Both the position numbers and the translations under genes were made by a program. A stretch of DNA of 22,314 bases, taken from NCBI GenBank assembly GCA_017860375.1, contig JAGDMB010000018.1, positions 1-22,314 of the forward strand. The letters run 5' to 3'. This document shows positions 1 through 6,827 of the stretch, piece by piece. The notes under the pieces were generated by a model. That model saw only the letters and a program-made list of their open reading frames with translations. It searched no databases and was not told the DNA's origin. Each line of letters begins with the position of its first letter. Positions within the stretch are counted from its first letter, which is position 1. The stretch comes from Bacteroidota bacterium. GTDB lineage: Bacteria > Bacteroidota > Bacteroidia > Bacteroidales > UBA10428.

Positions 1-1
1 G

Positions 2-74
2 AGCGGGAAACGGGACTCGAACCCGCGGCCCTAACCTTGGAAGGGTTATGCTCTGCCAACTGAGCTACTCCCGC
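2..74 (-). tRNA. tRNA-Gly (TCC)
   Basis: Read on the minus strand, this folds as a full cloverleaf. The acceptor stem is GCGGGAG/TTCCCGC, the D arm has AGCTCAGTTGG, the anticodon stem TAACC/GGTTA encloses loop CTTCCAA (anticodon TCC), and the T arm has GGGTTCGAGTCCC. The discriminator base is T at position 2 and no CCA is encoded. It is the last of three tRNAs in transcription order. An 8-bp-period array starts one base upstream of its mature 5' end. In related genomes tuf often follows this tRNA, which would lie left of the window edge; that is inference. Confidence 0.96.
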
Positions 75-118
75 GTATTTATTTATTGATTTGTTGATTG
101 TTTGATTTATTGATTTGA
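75..118 (-). repeat. 8-bp-period tandem array between tRNA-Tyr and tRNA-Gly
   Basis: On the minus strand this reads as imperfect 8-base units: caaatcaa, taaatcaa, acaatcaa, caaatcaa, taaataaa. The same unit family occurs in plus orientation at about 195-222 and in a longer array after tamL (3428-3535). Bases 87-98 are an exact 12-bp inverted match to 195-206, so the tRNA precursor spacer could fold into a long-range stem. No protein is encoded. Confidence 0.75.
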
Positions 119-194
119 AAAACAAACCATTCAAATCAGCAATCCAACCATTTCCGTGATCAATCCTCTCATTCTCACCTCCCAACCTCATCCC

Positions 195-222
195 ATCAAC
201 AAATCAGCAAATCATTAAATGA
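195..222 (+). repeat. short 8-bp-period array in the tRNA spacer
   Basis: Units on the plus strand are roughly catcaaca, aatcagca, aatcatta. They belong to the same family as the minus-oriented array at 75-118. Together the two form inverted arms flanking the spacer between tRNA-Tyr and tRNA-Gly; the exact inverted match is 195-206 against 87-98. Confidence 0.55.
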
Positions 223-229
223 AAGAACG

Positions 230-312
230 TGGGGAGAGCAGGATTCGAACCTACGAAGGCATCAGCCAGCAGATTTACAGTCTGCCCCAGTTGACCGCTT
301 TGGTATCTCCCC
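230..312 (-). tRNA. tRNA-Tyr (GTA)
   Basis: This is a class II tRNA with a long variable arm, as expected for bacterial tRNA-Tyr. The acceptor stem is GGGGAGA/TCTCCCC, the anticodon stem GCAGA/TCTGC encloses loop CTGTAAA (anticodon GTA), and the T arm has AGGTTCGAATCCT. The discriminator base is A. It lies between tRNA-Thr (upstream) and tRNA-Gly (downstream), probably in one transcript from the promoter at 504-535. Confidence 0.96.
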
Positions 313-397
313 ATAGTGTCATCAGGTTAATCCTGCTCGAAAACAAAATATCCTTAAGACGCGATTCCAGCAATTCAAAAGAACCAAAAAAAACCGG

Positions 398-471
398 AGC
401 CGATGGAGGGATTCGAACCCCCGACCAGCTGATTACAAATCAGCTGCTCTGGCCAACTGAGCTACATCGGC
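398..471 (-). tRNA. tRNA-Thr (TGT)
   Basis: The acceptor stem is GCCGATG/CATCGGC, the D arm has AGCTCAGTTGGCC, the anticodon stem GCTGA/TCAGC encloses loop TTTGTAA (anticodon TGT), and the T arm has GGGTTCGAATCCC. The discriminator base is T and no CCA is encoded. It is the first tRNA of the cluster, starting about 26 nt downstream of the inferred transcription start. Confidence 0.96.
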
Positions 472-503
472 GAAACCAAGCCTACCCCTCCAAAATCGGT
501 TCG

Positions 504-535
504 CAAATGTATAACAATTTCTTAATAAAGCAAAA
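504..535 (-). promoter_or_regulatory. Bacteroidota-type promoter of the tRNA cluster
   Basis: Read on the minus strand, TTTTG (531-535) is followed by exactly 19 bases and then TACATTTG (504-511). This matches the Bacteroidota primary-sigma pattern TTTG-N19-TAnnTTTG. The predicted start is near 497, upstream of tRNA-Thr. It implies that the tRNAs, and whatever follows them left of the window, can be transcribed independently of hpf. Confidence 0.75.
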
Positions 536-562
536 TTAAATTGCTTATTTTTAACGCTCCCG

Positions 563-599
563 GGGTTAGAAACCCTCTTCGCACAACCCTGTCAGGGTT
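563..599. repeat. paired AACCCT/AGGGTT palindromes between hpf and the tRNA cluster
   Basis: Two small hairpins sit side by side: GGGTT-AGA-AACCC (563-575) and AACCCTG-T-CAGGGTT (585-599). A variant, AAAACCT-TAC-AGGTTTT, occurs at 9241-9257. They may end hpf transcription (hpf stops at 684) or may be members of a dispersed palindromic repeat. Neither has a clear U-run on the minus strand, so a terminator call is weak. The rest of 540-683 holds nothing else I can recognise. Confidence 0.5.
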
Positions 600-683
600 T
601 CGAACACCTTTCCAATATCCCGTGAAGATTTTCCTTCGATACGCTCTCCCGATCCATCGCGATCGGTCTGAACACATGCTGGA

Positions 684-983
684 TTAAACTCCTCTTAACT
701 TTTCTTTGTGTTTGATCAGCTGCAGTTTTAAGGCATCAATGGCAAGATCAGTCGATTCTTCAAAAGTTTTGCTTTGTTTCCTGGAAAACAGGCTGTTACC
801 GGGTATTTCGATTCTTATTTCAACCGTTTTATTATCAATATCCTGTGTGTTTTCGAGCTTTAAAAAAACTTCAGCGGCCAGAATTTCATCAAAGAATTTT
901 GACAGTTTTTTTACCTTGTTTTGAACAAAAAGGACCAGTTTCCTGTCGGCATCGAATTTGATTGCGTTAATTGTGGTTTTCAT
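684..983 (-). CDS. hpf: ribosome hibernation-promoting factor, short HPF/YfiA (RaiA) type
   Basis: This 99-residue protein binds the 30S decoding region and dimerises or silences ribosomes in stationary phase or stress (family knowledge). Its length matches the short HPF/YfiA class, which lacks the C-terminal dimerisation domain of long HPF. Visible features are the beta-strand start MKTTINAIKFDADRKL, a basic helix QNKVKKLSKFFDEI, the central strand VEIRIEIPGNSLFSRKQS, and a final amphipathic helix DLAIDALKLQLIKHKEKLRG. It starts at an ATG 17 nt after the recombinase stop and is the last gene of the rpsU operon. A ribosome-silencing factor cotranscribed with S21 and next to tRNA genes is a coherent translation cluster. 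Confidence 0.9.
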   Translation of the reverse strand: MKTTINAIKFDADRKLVLFVQNKVKKLSKFFDEILAAEVFLKLENTQDIDNKTVEIRIEIPGNSLFSRKQSKTFEESTDLAIDALKLQLIKHKEKLRGV

Positions 984-1000
984 TGCTTGTCCTCCATTGT

Positions 1001-1873
1001 TTAAGCCCTCGGGTGAGCTTGTTTATAAATCTTTTTTAGTTTTTCAAATGTGTTGTGTGTATAGACTTCTGTAGCACTCAGGTTGGCATGCCCGAGGATC
1101 TCCTTGATCGCATTCAGGTCAGCCCCTTTGTTGAGCATATGGGTGGCAAAGGTATGCCTCAAAACATGCGGACTCCTTTTGTCAAGGGTGGTCACCAGGG
1201 TCAAATATTGATGCACGATCCGGTATGCCATCCGGTTGTATACTTTTGCGCCTTTCATTGTCAGTAAAAGGTATTCATTGTTTTCCGCTGCAAGCTCCGA
1301 CCTCTTTGTGAGATATTCATTCAGGGTGGTCACCATTTCCGGTATAAGGGGTATAATTCTTTCTTTGTTTCGCTTGCCCAAAACTTTCAGCGATGATTCA
1401 TACAGGTTCAGGTCACTGCATTTCAGTTGTGTCAATTCATTGACGCGCATACCCGTAAAGTAAAGCATCTCGATGATCAACCGGTTGCGGATGCCTTCAA
1501 AATTATCACCGAAGTTTATATTGTCGAGCAACATGTCCATATTTTTCTCGTGTACAAAAACCGGAAGCTTTTTGTCAGTCCTTGGTAGTATGACCTTTTT
1601 TACCGGGTTGGATTCCAGTATGTTTTCACGAACCAGATAATGATAAAATGATTTTAAAGCGGATAGTTTTCGGTTTACCGAACGGGCAGCAATGCCCTTG
1701 CTCATCATGTCAACAATCCATTCGCGTATATGATGGTGATCGGGAAACTGACCCTCCGGAAGACTGCAAAAGGCCATGAATTGCTGCAGATCTTTTTTAT
1801 AGGAAGTAACGGTATGAACCGAATAATGCTTAAGGGTAGTGATGTAACGTATGAAATTTTCAACCTGCTTCAT
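1001..1873 (-). CDS. xerC: tyrosine recombinase, XerC/XerD family
   Basis: This 290-residue site-specific recombinase is the size of chromosomal Xer proteins that resolve chromosome dimers at dif. Residues 1-90 form the SAM-like core-binding domain (phage integrase N-terminal type). Residues 105-285 form the catalytic domain. All expected catalytic residues are visible: R143 (TGMRVNEL), K167 (VLGKRNKER), H236 and R239 (HVLRHTF), H262 (LGHANL) and nucleophile Y271 (TEVYTH). It lies between rpsU (74 nt upstream) and hpf, a setting typical of Bacteroidota chromosomes, and no mobile-element hallmarks flank it. Whether it is the XerC or the XerD partner cannot be told from this sequence alone. A mobile integrase is unlikely given its place in a ribosomal operon. 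Confidence 0.88.
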   Translation of the reverse strand: MKQVENFIRYITTLKHYSVHTVTSYKKDLQQFMAFCSLPEGQFPDHHHIREWIVDMMSKGIAARSVNRKLSALKSFYHYLVRENILESNPVKKVILPRTDKKLPVFVHEKNMDMLLDNINFGDNFEGIRNRLIIEMLYFTGMRVNELTQLKCSDLNLYESSLKVLGKRNKERIIPLIPEMVTTLNEYLTKRSELAAENNEYLLLTMKGAKVYNRMAYRIVHQYLTLVTTLDKRSPHVLRHTFATHMLNKGADLNAIKEILGHANLSATEVYTHNTFEKLKKIYKQAHPRA

Positions 1874-1947
1874 AGCTGCTGTTATGATGCATGAGCTGAA
1901 TCTGGATTGCCGGTACCGGGAAAATCCGGCCTGTAAAATAAAAGCTA

Positions 1948-2139
1948 TTATTCTTCAGCTTGCTGAAGCTGTTGTATATAAACGGCACGCTTAACCACTT
2001 CACGTCTTTTTTGTGATGGCTTAGCATACGACTGGCGGGCACGTAATTCTTTTACCACGCCTGTTTTTTCAAATTTCCGTTTGAACTTTTTCAATGCCCT
2101 TTCAATATTTTCGCCTTCTTTTAACTGAACTATTATCAT
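1948..2139 (-). CDS. rpsU: 30S ribosomal protein S21 (bS21)
   Basis: This 63-residue protein is rich in Lys/Arg and carries the S21 pattern: VQLKEGENIERALKKFKRK, then a basic helix ending in RREVVKRAV. S21 sits on the 30S platform near the anti-Shine-Dalgarno end of 16S rRNA. Length and composition fit the family. It starts at ATG 2139, 23 nt downstream of the -7 element at 2162-2169, and leads the operon with the tyrosine recombinase and hpf. Confidence 0.95.
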   Translation of the reverse strand: MIIVQLKEGENIERALKKFKRKFEKTGVVKELRARQSYAKPSQKRREVVKRAVYIQQLQQAEE

Positions 2140-2161
2140 ACCTGAATTTTTAATTGAGGCG

Positions 2162-2193
2162 CAAATTTATTATATTGAAGACATTTAACAAAA
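2162..2193 (-). promoter_or_regulatory. Bacteroidota-type promoter of rpsU operon
   Basis: On the minus strand TTTTG (2189-2193), 19 bases, then TAAATTTG (2162-2169) match the primary-sigma consensus exactly. The predicted start near 2155 gives a leader of roughly 15 nt before the rpsU ATG. The remainder of 2194-2343, upstream of this promoter, is AT-rich with no recognisable element. Confidence 0.75.
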
Positions 2194-2343
2194 TTTTTTA
2201 ACGAAAAAATAGCTTTTTCCTGTTCCTGGCATTCCACCAGCTTCATCTCAGTGATTCGATTTCTAAAGGTAACCAAAAAAAAAGGGATATAAAAGTTTTT
2301 AACGCAATAAAGCGCTATTATTTGAAGAAATATCCTGTGGCAT

Positions 2344-2412
2344 TTGTCCCTTGTCCCTCGTCGCCTTTCCCTATCTTTTGTCCCGGTTCCCGGTTCCTGG
2401 CTCCGGGTTCTG
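2344..2412 (-). repeat. 7-bp-period array entering the 3' end of the HhH gene
   Basis: On the plus strand the units are ttgtccc, ttgtccc, tcgtcgc, ctttccc, a one-base phase slip, then ttgtccc, ggttccc, ggttcct, ggctccg, ggttctg. The array contains the stop codon of the HhH gene (2371-2373) and encodes its last dozen or so residues. A three-unit relative lies at 14992-15012, just after maf. Confidence 0.75.
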
Positions 2413-3309
2413 TATTTGAAAGGACAGGTATGCATTCATCCGCGATTCTTCTTCTTCCAGCAGGATTTTGTTCCGTACCAGTTCTTCAGTGCTCAGAATG
2501 CAACCGGCTGTTTTCCTGTATGTTACTATTGCCCTGGCCTTGTACCTGCCGATATAGGGATGCCGGCTTAACTGCGCTTCACCGGCCTGGTTGACAGGAA
2601 TTCTTTTGACCAGTGCAGGTTCCACGAGCACATTGTTTTTGATGGCCTGGAAAAGGGAATCCGAAATCCCGTATACTTCCTTCAACTGGTCAACCGAATA
2701 ATAGCCTCCCAGAAGTCCCCGGTACTTAATGATTCTTGATGCAAGTACCGGTCCGATACCCCTTAGTTCCATTAAAACCGAAGTATCGGATGAATTGAGC
2801 TCTACCCGAAGTTCCCGGATTGATTCTTCTGCCGGCTGCGCCGGTTTTTGAACGCGACTTTCCGGTTTTGGAATAATAATATAAGGAGTGAGGGAGGCGT
2901 AAAGGATCCGGTCGAAACCGTATACCTTCAGCAGATCCTCTTTTTTGCGAAACCGGCCTCCTTTTTCCCTGTAGGAAATGATGCGCGCGGCAATTCTCTC
3001 TTCCATGCCAAGGCTTACCATTTCTTTTTTTGTTGCCGTATTCGGATCGAAAGGGAACCGTTTCAACGATCCCCCATCCTGTGCTTCACTGTCTTCAGGC
3101 AGGGTGCCGTGACTGCGGAGTGAATTCCGGAACCGTTCGAGCTCCTGCTGGTAAGCGGCATTATCGGTACTTTTTTGCTGAACCGGGTAATACCGTAAAA
3201 AGAGGTTAAGGATAAGGACAATCAGGTTCAGTACCAGTAAAACCTTCATCCCCGTGCGTTCACGGGAGGATAAAGTGAACCAGTCTTTCATGAATTTTTT
3301 AAAATTCAT
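2371..3309 (-). CDS. membrane-anchored protein with three helix-hairpin-helix (ComEA-like) units
   Basis: This 312-residue protein has one predicted membrane segment (about residues 22-41, LLVLNLIVLILNLFLRYY) after a short basic N-terminus. A polar linker follows, then three HhH repeats: residues 86-146 (FDPNTATKKEMVSLGM), 168-230 (VELNSSDTSVLMELRGIGPVLASRI, shown in part) and 236-297 (IPVNQAGEAQLSRHPYIG). Only the second has the classical GIGPVLA hairpin. HhH units bind DNA backbone without sequence preference; ComEA uses them for DNA uptake. A role in DNA handling at the membrane is inference, and no competence gene is adjacent. The last 12 residues (NPEPGTGNRDKR) come from the heptad array, so the ancestral C-terminus may have differed. 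Start is ATG 3309. Confidence 0.8.
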   Translation of the reverse strand: MNFKKFMKDWFTLSSRERTGMKVLLVLNLIVLILNLFLRYYPVQQKSTDNAAYQQELERFRNSLRSHGTLPEDSEAQDGGSLKRFPFDPNTATKKEMVSLGMEERIAARIISYREKGGRFRKKEDLLKVYGFDRILYASLTPYIIIPKPESRVQKPAQPAEESIRELRVELNSSDTSVLMELRGIGPVLASRIIKYRGLLGGYYSVDQLKEVYGISDSLFQAIKNNVLVEPALVKRIPVNQAGEAQLSRHPYIGRYKARAIVTYRKTAGCILSTEELVRNKILLEEEESRMNAYLSFQIQNPEPGTGNRDKR

Positions 3310-3427
3310 TGCATTTAGCCTAACGGGTGATATTTCAGGTTAAATATAGGAATTATCGATTGAAAACCAAAAGAAGTCATTCGATCATCCACCTTCCTCG
3401 GATACATCGGAATAGGGTGAACGAAGT

Positions 3428-3535
3428 AAATCAACCAATCGACCAATCGACCAATCGACCAATCAATAAATCAACCAATCAACCAATCGACAAATTAAAC
3501 GACCAATCAACCAATCAACCAATCAACAAATACTA
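3428..3535 (+). repeat. 8-bp tandem array directly after tamL
   Basis: About twelve imperfect copies of the unit ccaatcga/ccaatcaa, with interspersed taaatcaa and one short insertion near 3495, run up to the tamL stop codon (3533-3535). The array occupies most of the 223-nt gap between the HhH gene and tamL. The remaining part (3310-3427) is plain AT-rich sequence. The plus-strand reading frame across it gives only repeated Asn/Gln/Pro/Ile residues and is not considered a gene. Confidence 0.85.
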
Positions 3536-5872
3536 AAAAGGGTATCCGATCCCAAACTGAAATTTCAGGTCATTGGTTTCAATTCCGCGGTTAGTGGGGA
3601 TGAACCTTTTCCCTTCGGGTAAGGCAGGATCCCGGAGCTTCAGACCGATATCCCCCCGGATCAGGAAAAAGTTAAAGTCAAGGCGGATCCCAATTCCTGT
3701 ACCAATCGCTATTTCCTTATAGAACCGATTCCATTCGAAAAGCGCGCCCTCGCGTTCATCTTCCTGCCGTATTGCCCAGATGTTGCCTGCATCAAGGAAA
3801 AATGCACCTTCGAATTTCCAGAACAAACGAAAACGGTATTCAAAATTGGCTTCCAGTTTGATATCCGCAACCTGGTTCGGATAGTTAAAAACAGTATCGG
3901 ATTCAGGTTTTACATAGGACCCCGGACCAAGGTCCCGCGTACTCCATGCCCGGATGCTATTGGGGCCTCCTGAAAAATATTTCTTTTCAAACGGAAGTGC
4001 TGTAGAATTGCCAAGCGGATAGCCGATTCCAAAAAATAGCCTGTAAACCAGCTTATTGAGTGGGTCGATGATATTGTAATAACGAAAATCCAGATCTCCT
4101 CTTAGGTATTGGAAATAGGGAACATTCAACAGTTGATACTGCCCTTCAATTTTTTCCGCATGAAACGCATTGTTAATTAAATTCAGCAGGTTTCCGGCGG
4201 ATTCCAGATTTAAACGGGTAAATATATAATCGCTTCGTTTACCCAGCTTCTGACTGTTAAACTCCAAACCATACCGTATCACCGCTATCATGTGATCTTC
4301 AAAACTGTAACCCGCATAAGTGTTGCGGATTGAATCGAGGAATGCTTTGTCCGAAAGGTCCTCATAAATCTGTATATAATTGAGTTCAATAGGCCAGAAG
4401 AAATGAGTGAAGTATTTTTCCCCCTGAATAAGATAGGAAATGGATAAATTGGCGATGGAACGGGTGTAATCAGGACGGTTCTGGAAATTATAGGCCGCGG
4501 TCACGGTAGTCTTTGGCGTGTACTTGCTGACAAATTTTTCCATTCGGAAAGGTGCCAGGAATTTAGGGAAACTGAGTTTCACTTCCCCTCCGAACTCACG
4601 CATGGCTTTGTATTTTCCATTCGTCTGGTTTTTCAGGCCTTCAATTGCACCTGTGATCCGCAGGTTCAATATTTCAGCTCCGCGAAACAGATTCCAGTTC
4701 TGGTACACAATATTTCCCCTGGCCCCGAAATCGCCTGATGAATTGGTTCCCACCAGCTCAGCCTGGTAAGATTGAACACGTCTTCTTGCCAGATCCACGG
4801 AACAATCCAGGTACCTGTCATTTCCGGATGCGGGGAGTGTATCCGACTCCCTGAAATTTATATTGACAAACCTGAAAAGGCCAAGGGATGAAAAATTCCT
4901 GTATGTTTTATCCACATCGTCAAGGTTATAATAATTCCCCTCACGAAGACGATTCTTGTCGATGATCACATCGTATTTAATCTTGGGCTTGTTGTAGTGA
5001 AGAAATCCGATACCATCGTAAAAGGTGGTGTCAAAAACGGAAGGTGCCGGACCGGTTAAATCAAGGGGAGAATAATTGGGATTGACATAGATGCGGTTTA
5101 TCCGGTATCGACGGTGAGGCCTGAGTTTCGTTTTTGGATCCGGTTCACCTTCCACAAAATCCTTGATGAACATGGTCAGGTCAACGTTCAGAGTGGAAGG
5201 GATGACCTTTGCCTCATAATGAATATATTCCTTGGAAAAACGGAAATATCCGTTGTTTTTCATGGATGTCTCAATCCGCTGACGCTCCTCCTGAAGCACT
5301 GCCATATCCATGATCGCTCCCTTATGAATGAGCGAACGGACCGTATCGGCCAGAACCGGCTGAACAATGGTGGTATCTTCTATAATATAGCGAATGGACG
5401 TGATCCGGTAGGGTTCATTTGGAACCACCGAATACGTTACAACGGCATTTTTTCTTCTAAAGATTGTGGTATCCTCAATTTCTGCAAAATGATACCCTTT
5501 GTTCTCAAGATATTGTTTGAGCTGTCCGGTTGATTTTTTCGTAAATTCAGGGTCATACACAACGGGTTCCTCTCCGATTTTCTTTAGCCATCCGTTAATA
5601 CCCTTTGTTTTTTCCGGATTTGCCATGTTGAATAACCAAAGATGAAACCTTACTCCCATTACTTTTTTGTTGGGCTTCTGAAGAATATACCGTTTCAACT
5701 CTTCGGAAGAAATACTTTTTTGCCGGATCTCAATCTTGTTTTCGTTCAGCAGGTAACTGTCCTGGGGCAATCTGCGACCCGGAGAACACGAGGGCAACAG
5801 ACAAATAAGGACCACGCCCAGGAAAAAAAATCCTTCATGCTTGCTGCTTTTGGAAAGGAAAGTTCGATTCAT
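3533..5872 (-). CDS. tamL: TamL-type outer-membrane Omp85 lipoprotein (BamA/TamA family)
   Basis: This 779-residue protein has a type II signal peptide (FFFLGVVLICLLPS followed by Cys29), N-terminal POTRA-like repeats (roughly residues 35-330) and a C-terminal 16-strand-type barrel ending in aromatic-rich FQFGIGYPF. Omp85 proteins insert beta-barrels into the outer membrane. In Bacteroidota the TamA counterpart is a lipoprotein called TamL, usually paired with TamB, which is not in this window. I chose ATG 5872 because the frame upstream opens only at a TTG (5920) and the ATG gives a compact signal peptide. The barrel motif GGPNSIRAWSTRDLGPGS, about 125 residues from the end, fits the family's conserved lid/loop VRGY-type motif. 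Another Omp85 paralogue cannot be excluded. Confidence 0.87.
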   Translation of the reverse strand: MNRTFLSKSSKHEGFFFLGVVLICLLPSCSPGRRLPQDSYLLNENKIEIRQKSISSEELKRYILQKPNKKVMGVRFHLWLFNMANPEKTKGINGWLKKIGEEPVVYDPEFTKKSTGQLKQYLENKGYHFAEIEDTTIFRRKNAVVTYSVVPNEPYRITSIRYIIEDTTIVQPVLADTVRSLIHKGAIMDMAVLQEERQRIETSMKNNGYFRFSKEYIHYEAKVIPSTLNVDLTMFIKDFVEGEPDPKTKLRPHRRYRINRIYVNPNYSPLDLTGPAPSVFDTTFYDGIGFLHYNKPKIKYDVIIDKNRLREGNYYNLDDVDKTYRNFSSLGLFRFVNINFRESDTLPASGNDRYLDCSVDLARRRVQSYQAELVGTNSSGDFGARGNIVYQNWNLFRGAEILNLRITGAIEGLKNQTNGKYKAMREFGGEVKLSFPKFLAPFRMEKFVSKYTPKTTVTAAYNFQNRPDYTRSIANLSISYLIQGEKYFTHFFWPIELNYIQIYEDLSDKAFLDSIRNTYAGYSFEDHMIAVIRYGLEFNSQKLGKRSDYIFTRLNLESAGNLLNLINNAFHAEKIEGQYQLLNVPYFQYLRGDLDFRYYNIIDPLNKLVYRLFFGIGYPLGNSTALPFEKKYFSGGPNSIRAWSTRDLGPGSYVKPESDTVFNYPNQVADIKLEANFEYRFRLFWKFEGAFFLDAGNIWAIRQEDEREGALFEWNRFYKEIAIGTGIGIRLDFNFFLIRGDIGLKLRDPALPEGKRFIPTNRGIETNDLKFQFGIGYPF

Positions 5873-5940
5873 CCGGAATGGCGATTGAATACCCAGCTCG
5901 TAACAGGATTTCAGGAGCAAGATATTTTTGTACCTTCACA

Positions 5941-5948
5941 CAAAGATA
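5941..5948 (-). promoter_or_regulatory. -7 element upstream of tamL
   Basis: Minus-strand TATCTTTG is an exact TAnnTTTG match. It predicts a start near 5934 and a leader of about 60 nt to ATG 5872. No clear TTTG is seen 19 nt upstream. It overlaps the region serving the divergent RNA methyltransferase, where TATTTTTG (5923-5930, plus strand) is a possible counterpart. Confidence 0.55.
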
Positions 5949-6018
5949 ATTTTAACCCATACAAATAAAATGCCTTTTCGCACAAAATTATCCGAACCCT
6001 TTTTTAAAAGAACCCGGA

Positions 6019-6798
6019 ATGTTAAGCAAGAATAAAATCAGGCTCATCCATGACCTGAAACAAAAAAAAGCCAGGACGGAAACAGGGCTTTTTATTGTGG
6101 AAGGTGACAAAATGGTCACCGAAATACTGGTGAACCGGAACCAGGAAGTCAGCGAACTGATAGCCACGCCGGAATGGTTGCTCCGGAACCGGTATCTTTT
6201 GCATAAAGGGATACACGAGGTATCCGAAGTCACCGAAACCGAATTTCGCAAAATTACCTTGTTTGAAAGTCCTGCCGGCGTTATGGCCCTGATGCCTCTG
6301 CCGGATGTGACCTATGAAGAAAAAGAACTGACAGGACAGCTGGCTTTATGCCTTGATACCATTCAGGATCCGGGCAATCTCGGAACGATCATCCGTACTG
6401 CCGACTGGTTTGGTATCCGGAACATTTTCTGTTCACCGGGCTGCGCTGATTGTTTTAATCCAAAAGTTGTGCAGTCTTCCATGGGGTCTGTCATGCGGGT
6501 CAAAGTTCATTATACGGAACCGGACCTTTTGCTGGAGAGCCTTCAGAGCCTTGATCCTTATACGGTTTATGGTTCCTTTCTTGAAGGCAAATCCATCTAT
6601 GAAGAAGAGCTGGCATCGTCAGGCATGCTGGTGTTTGGCAATGAATCCAAAGGCATTCATCCTTCACTGAAGGACCGTATCCAGAAGCCCCTGACCATTC
6701 CCTCCTATCCTGCCCGTGACGGACATGTGGAATCCCTTAATGTTTCCGCTGCTGTAGCCGTTTTCCTTTCGGAGTTTTTCCGCCGCCGGTCGTGCTAA
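6019..6798 (+). CDS. TrmH/SpoU-family RNA 2'-O-methyltransferase
   Basis: This 259-residue SPOUT-fold enzyme would transfer methyl from SAM to a ribose 2'-OH in rRNA or tRNA. Residues 1-95 look like the SpoU substrate-binding domain (KNKIRLIHDLKQKKARTETG, FIVEGDKMV). The knotted catalytic domain carries motif 1 (IQDPGNLGTIIRTADWFG, 115-132), motif 2 (VFGNESKGI, 205-213) and motif 3 (VESLNVSAAVAV, 237-248). R126 and N120 are the expected conserved residues. The exact target is not determinable; RlmB-like 23S rRNA modification is one option. It is divergent from tamL and converges on the FAD oxidoreductase with a 29-nt gap. Confidence 0.9.
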   Translation: MLSKNKIRLIHDLKQKKARTETGLFIVEGDKMVTEILVNRNQEVSELIATPEWLLRNRYLLHKGIHEVSEVTETEFRKITLFESPAGVMALMPLPDVTYEEKELTGQLALCLDTIQDPGNLGTIIRTADWFGIRNIFCSPGCADCFNPKVVQSSMGSVMRVKVHYTEPDLLLESLQSLDPYTVYGSFLEGKSIYEEELASSGMLVFGNESKGIHPSLKDRIQKPLTIPSYPARDGHVESLNVSAAVAVFLSEFFRRRSC

Positions 6799-6827
6799 AT
6801 TCTTCAGCGGATTATTTTTTATTCCCT

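Noticed and set aside
219..539. Plus-strand open frame of 106 codons over the tRNA region
   Set aside because: It lies across tRNA-Tyr and tRNA-Thr antisense and its residues reflect tRNA sequence, not a protein.
1001..1873. Mobile-element integrase
   Set aside because: It sits inside the rpsU-hpf operon with no attachment repeats or cargo genes; a resident Xer recombinase fits better.
3428..3535. CRISPR array
   Set aside because: Units are 8 bp with no unique spacers and no cas genes; it is a simple tandem repeat.
3327..3536. Plus-strand 69-codon frame
   Set aside because: It reads through the 8-bp array and gives only repeated polar residues; no domain or conserved start.
5870..5920. Upstream TTG start for tamL adding 16 residues
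   Set aside because: Would place a non-conserved polar stretch before the signal peptide; ATG 5872 gives a normal lipoprotein signal.
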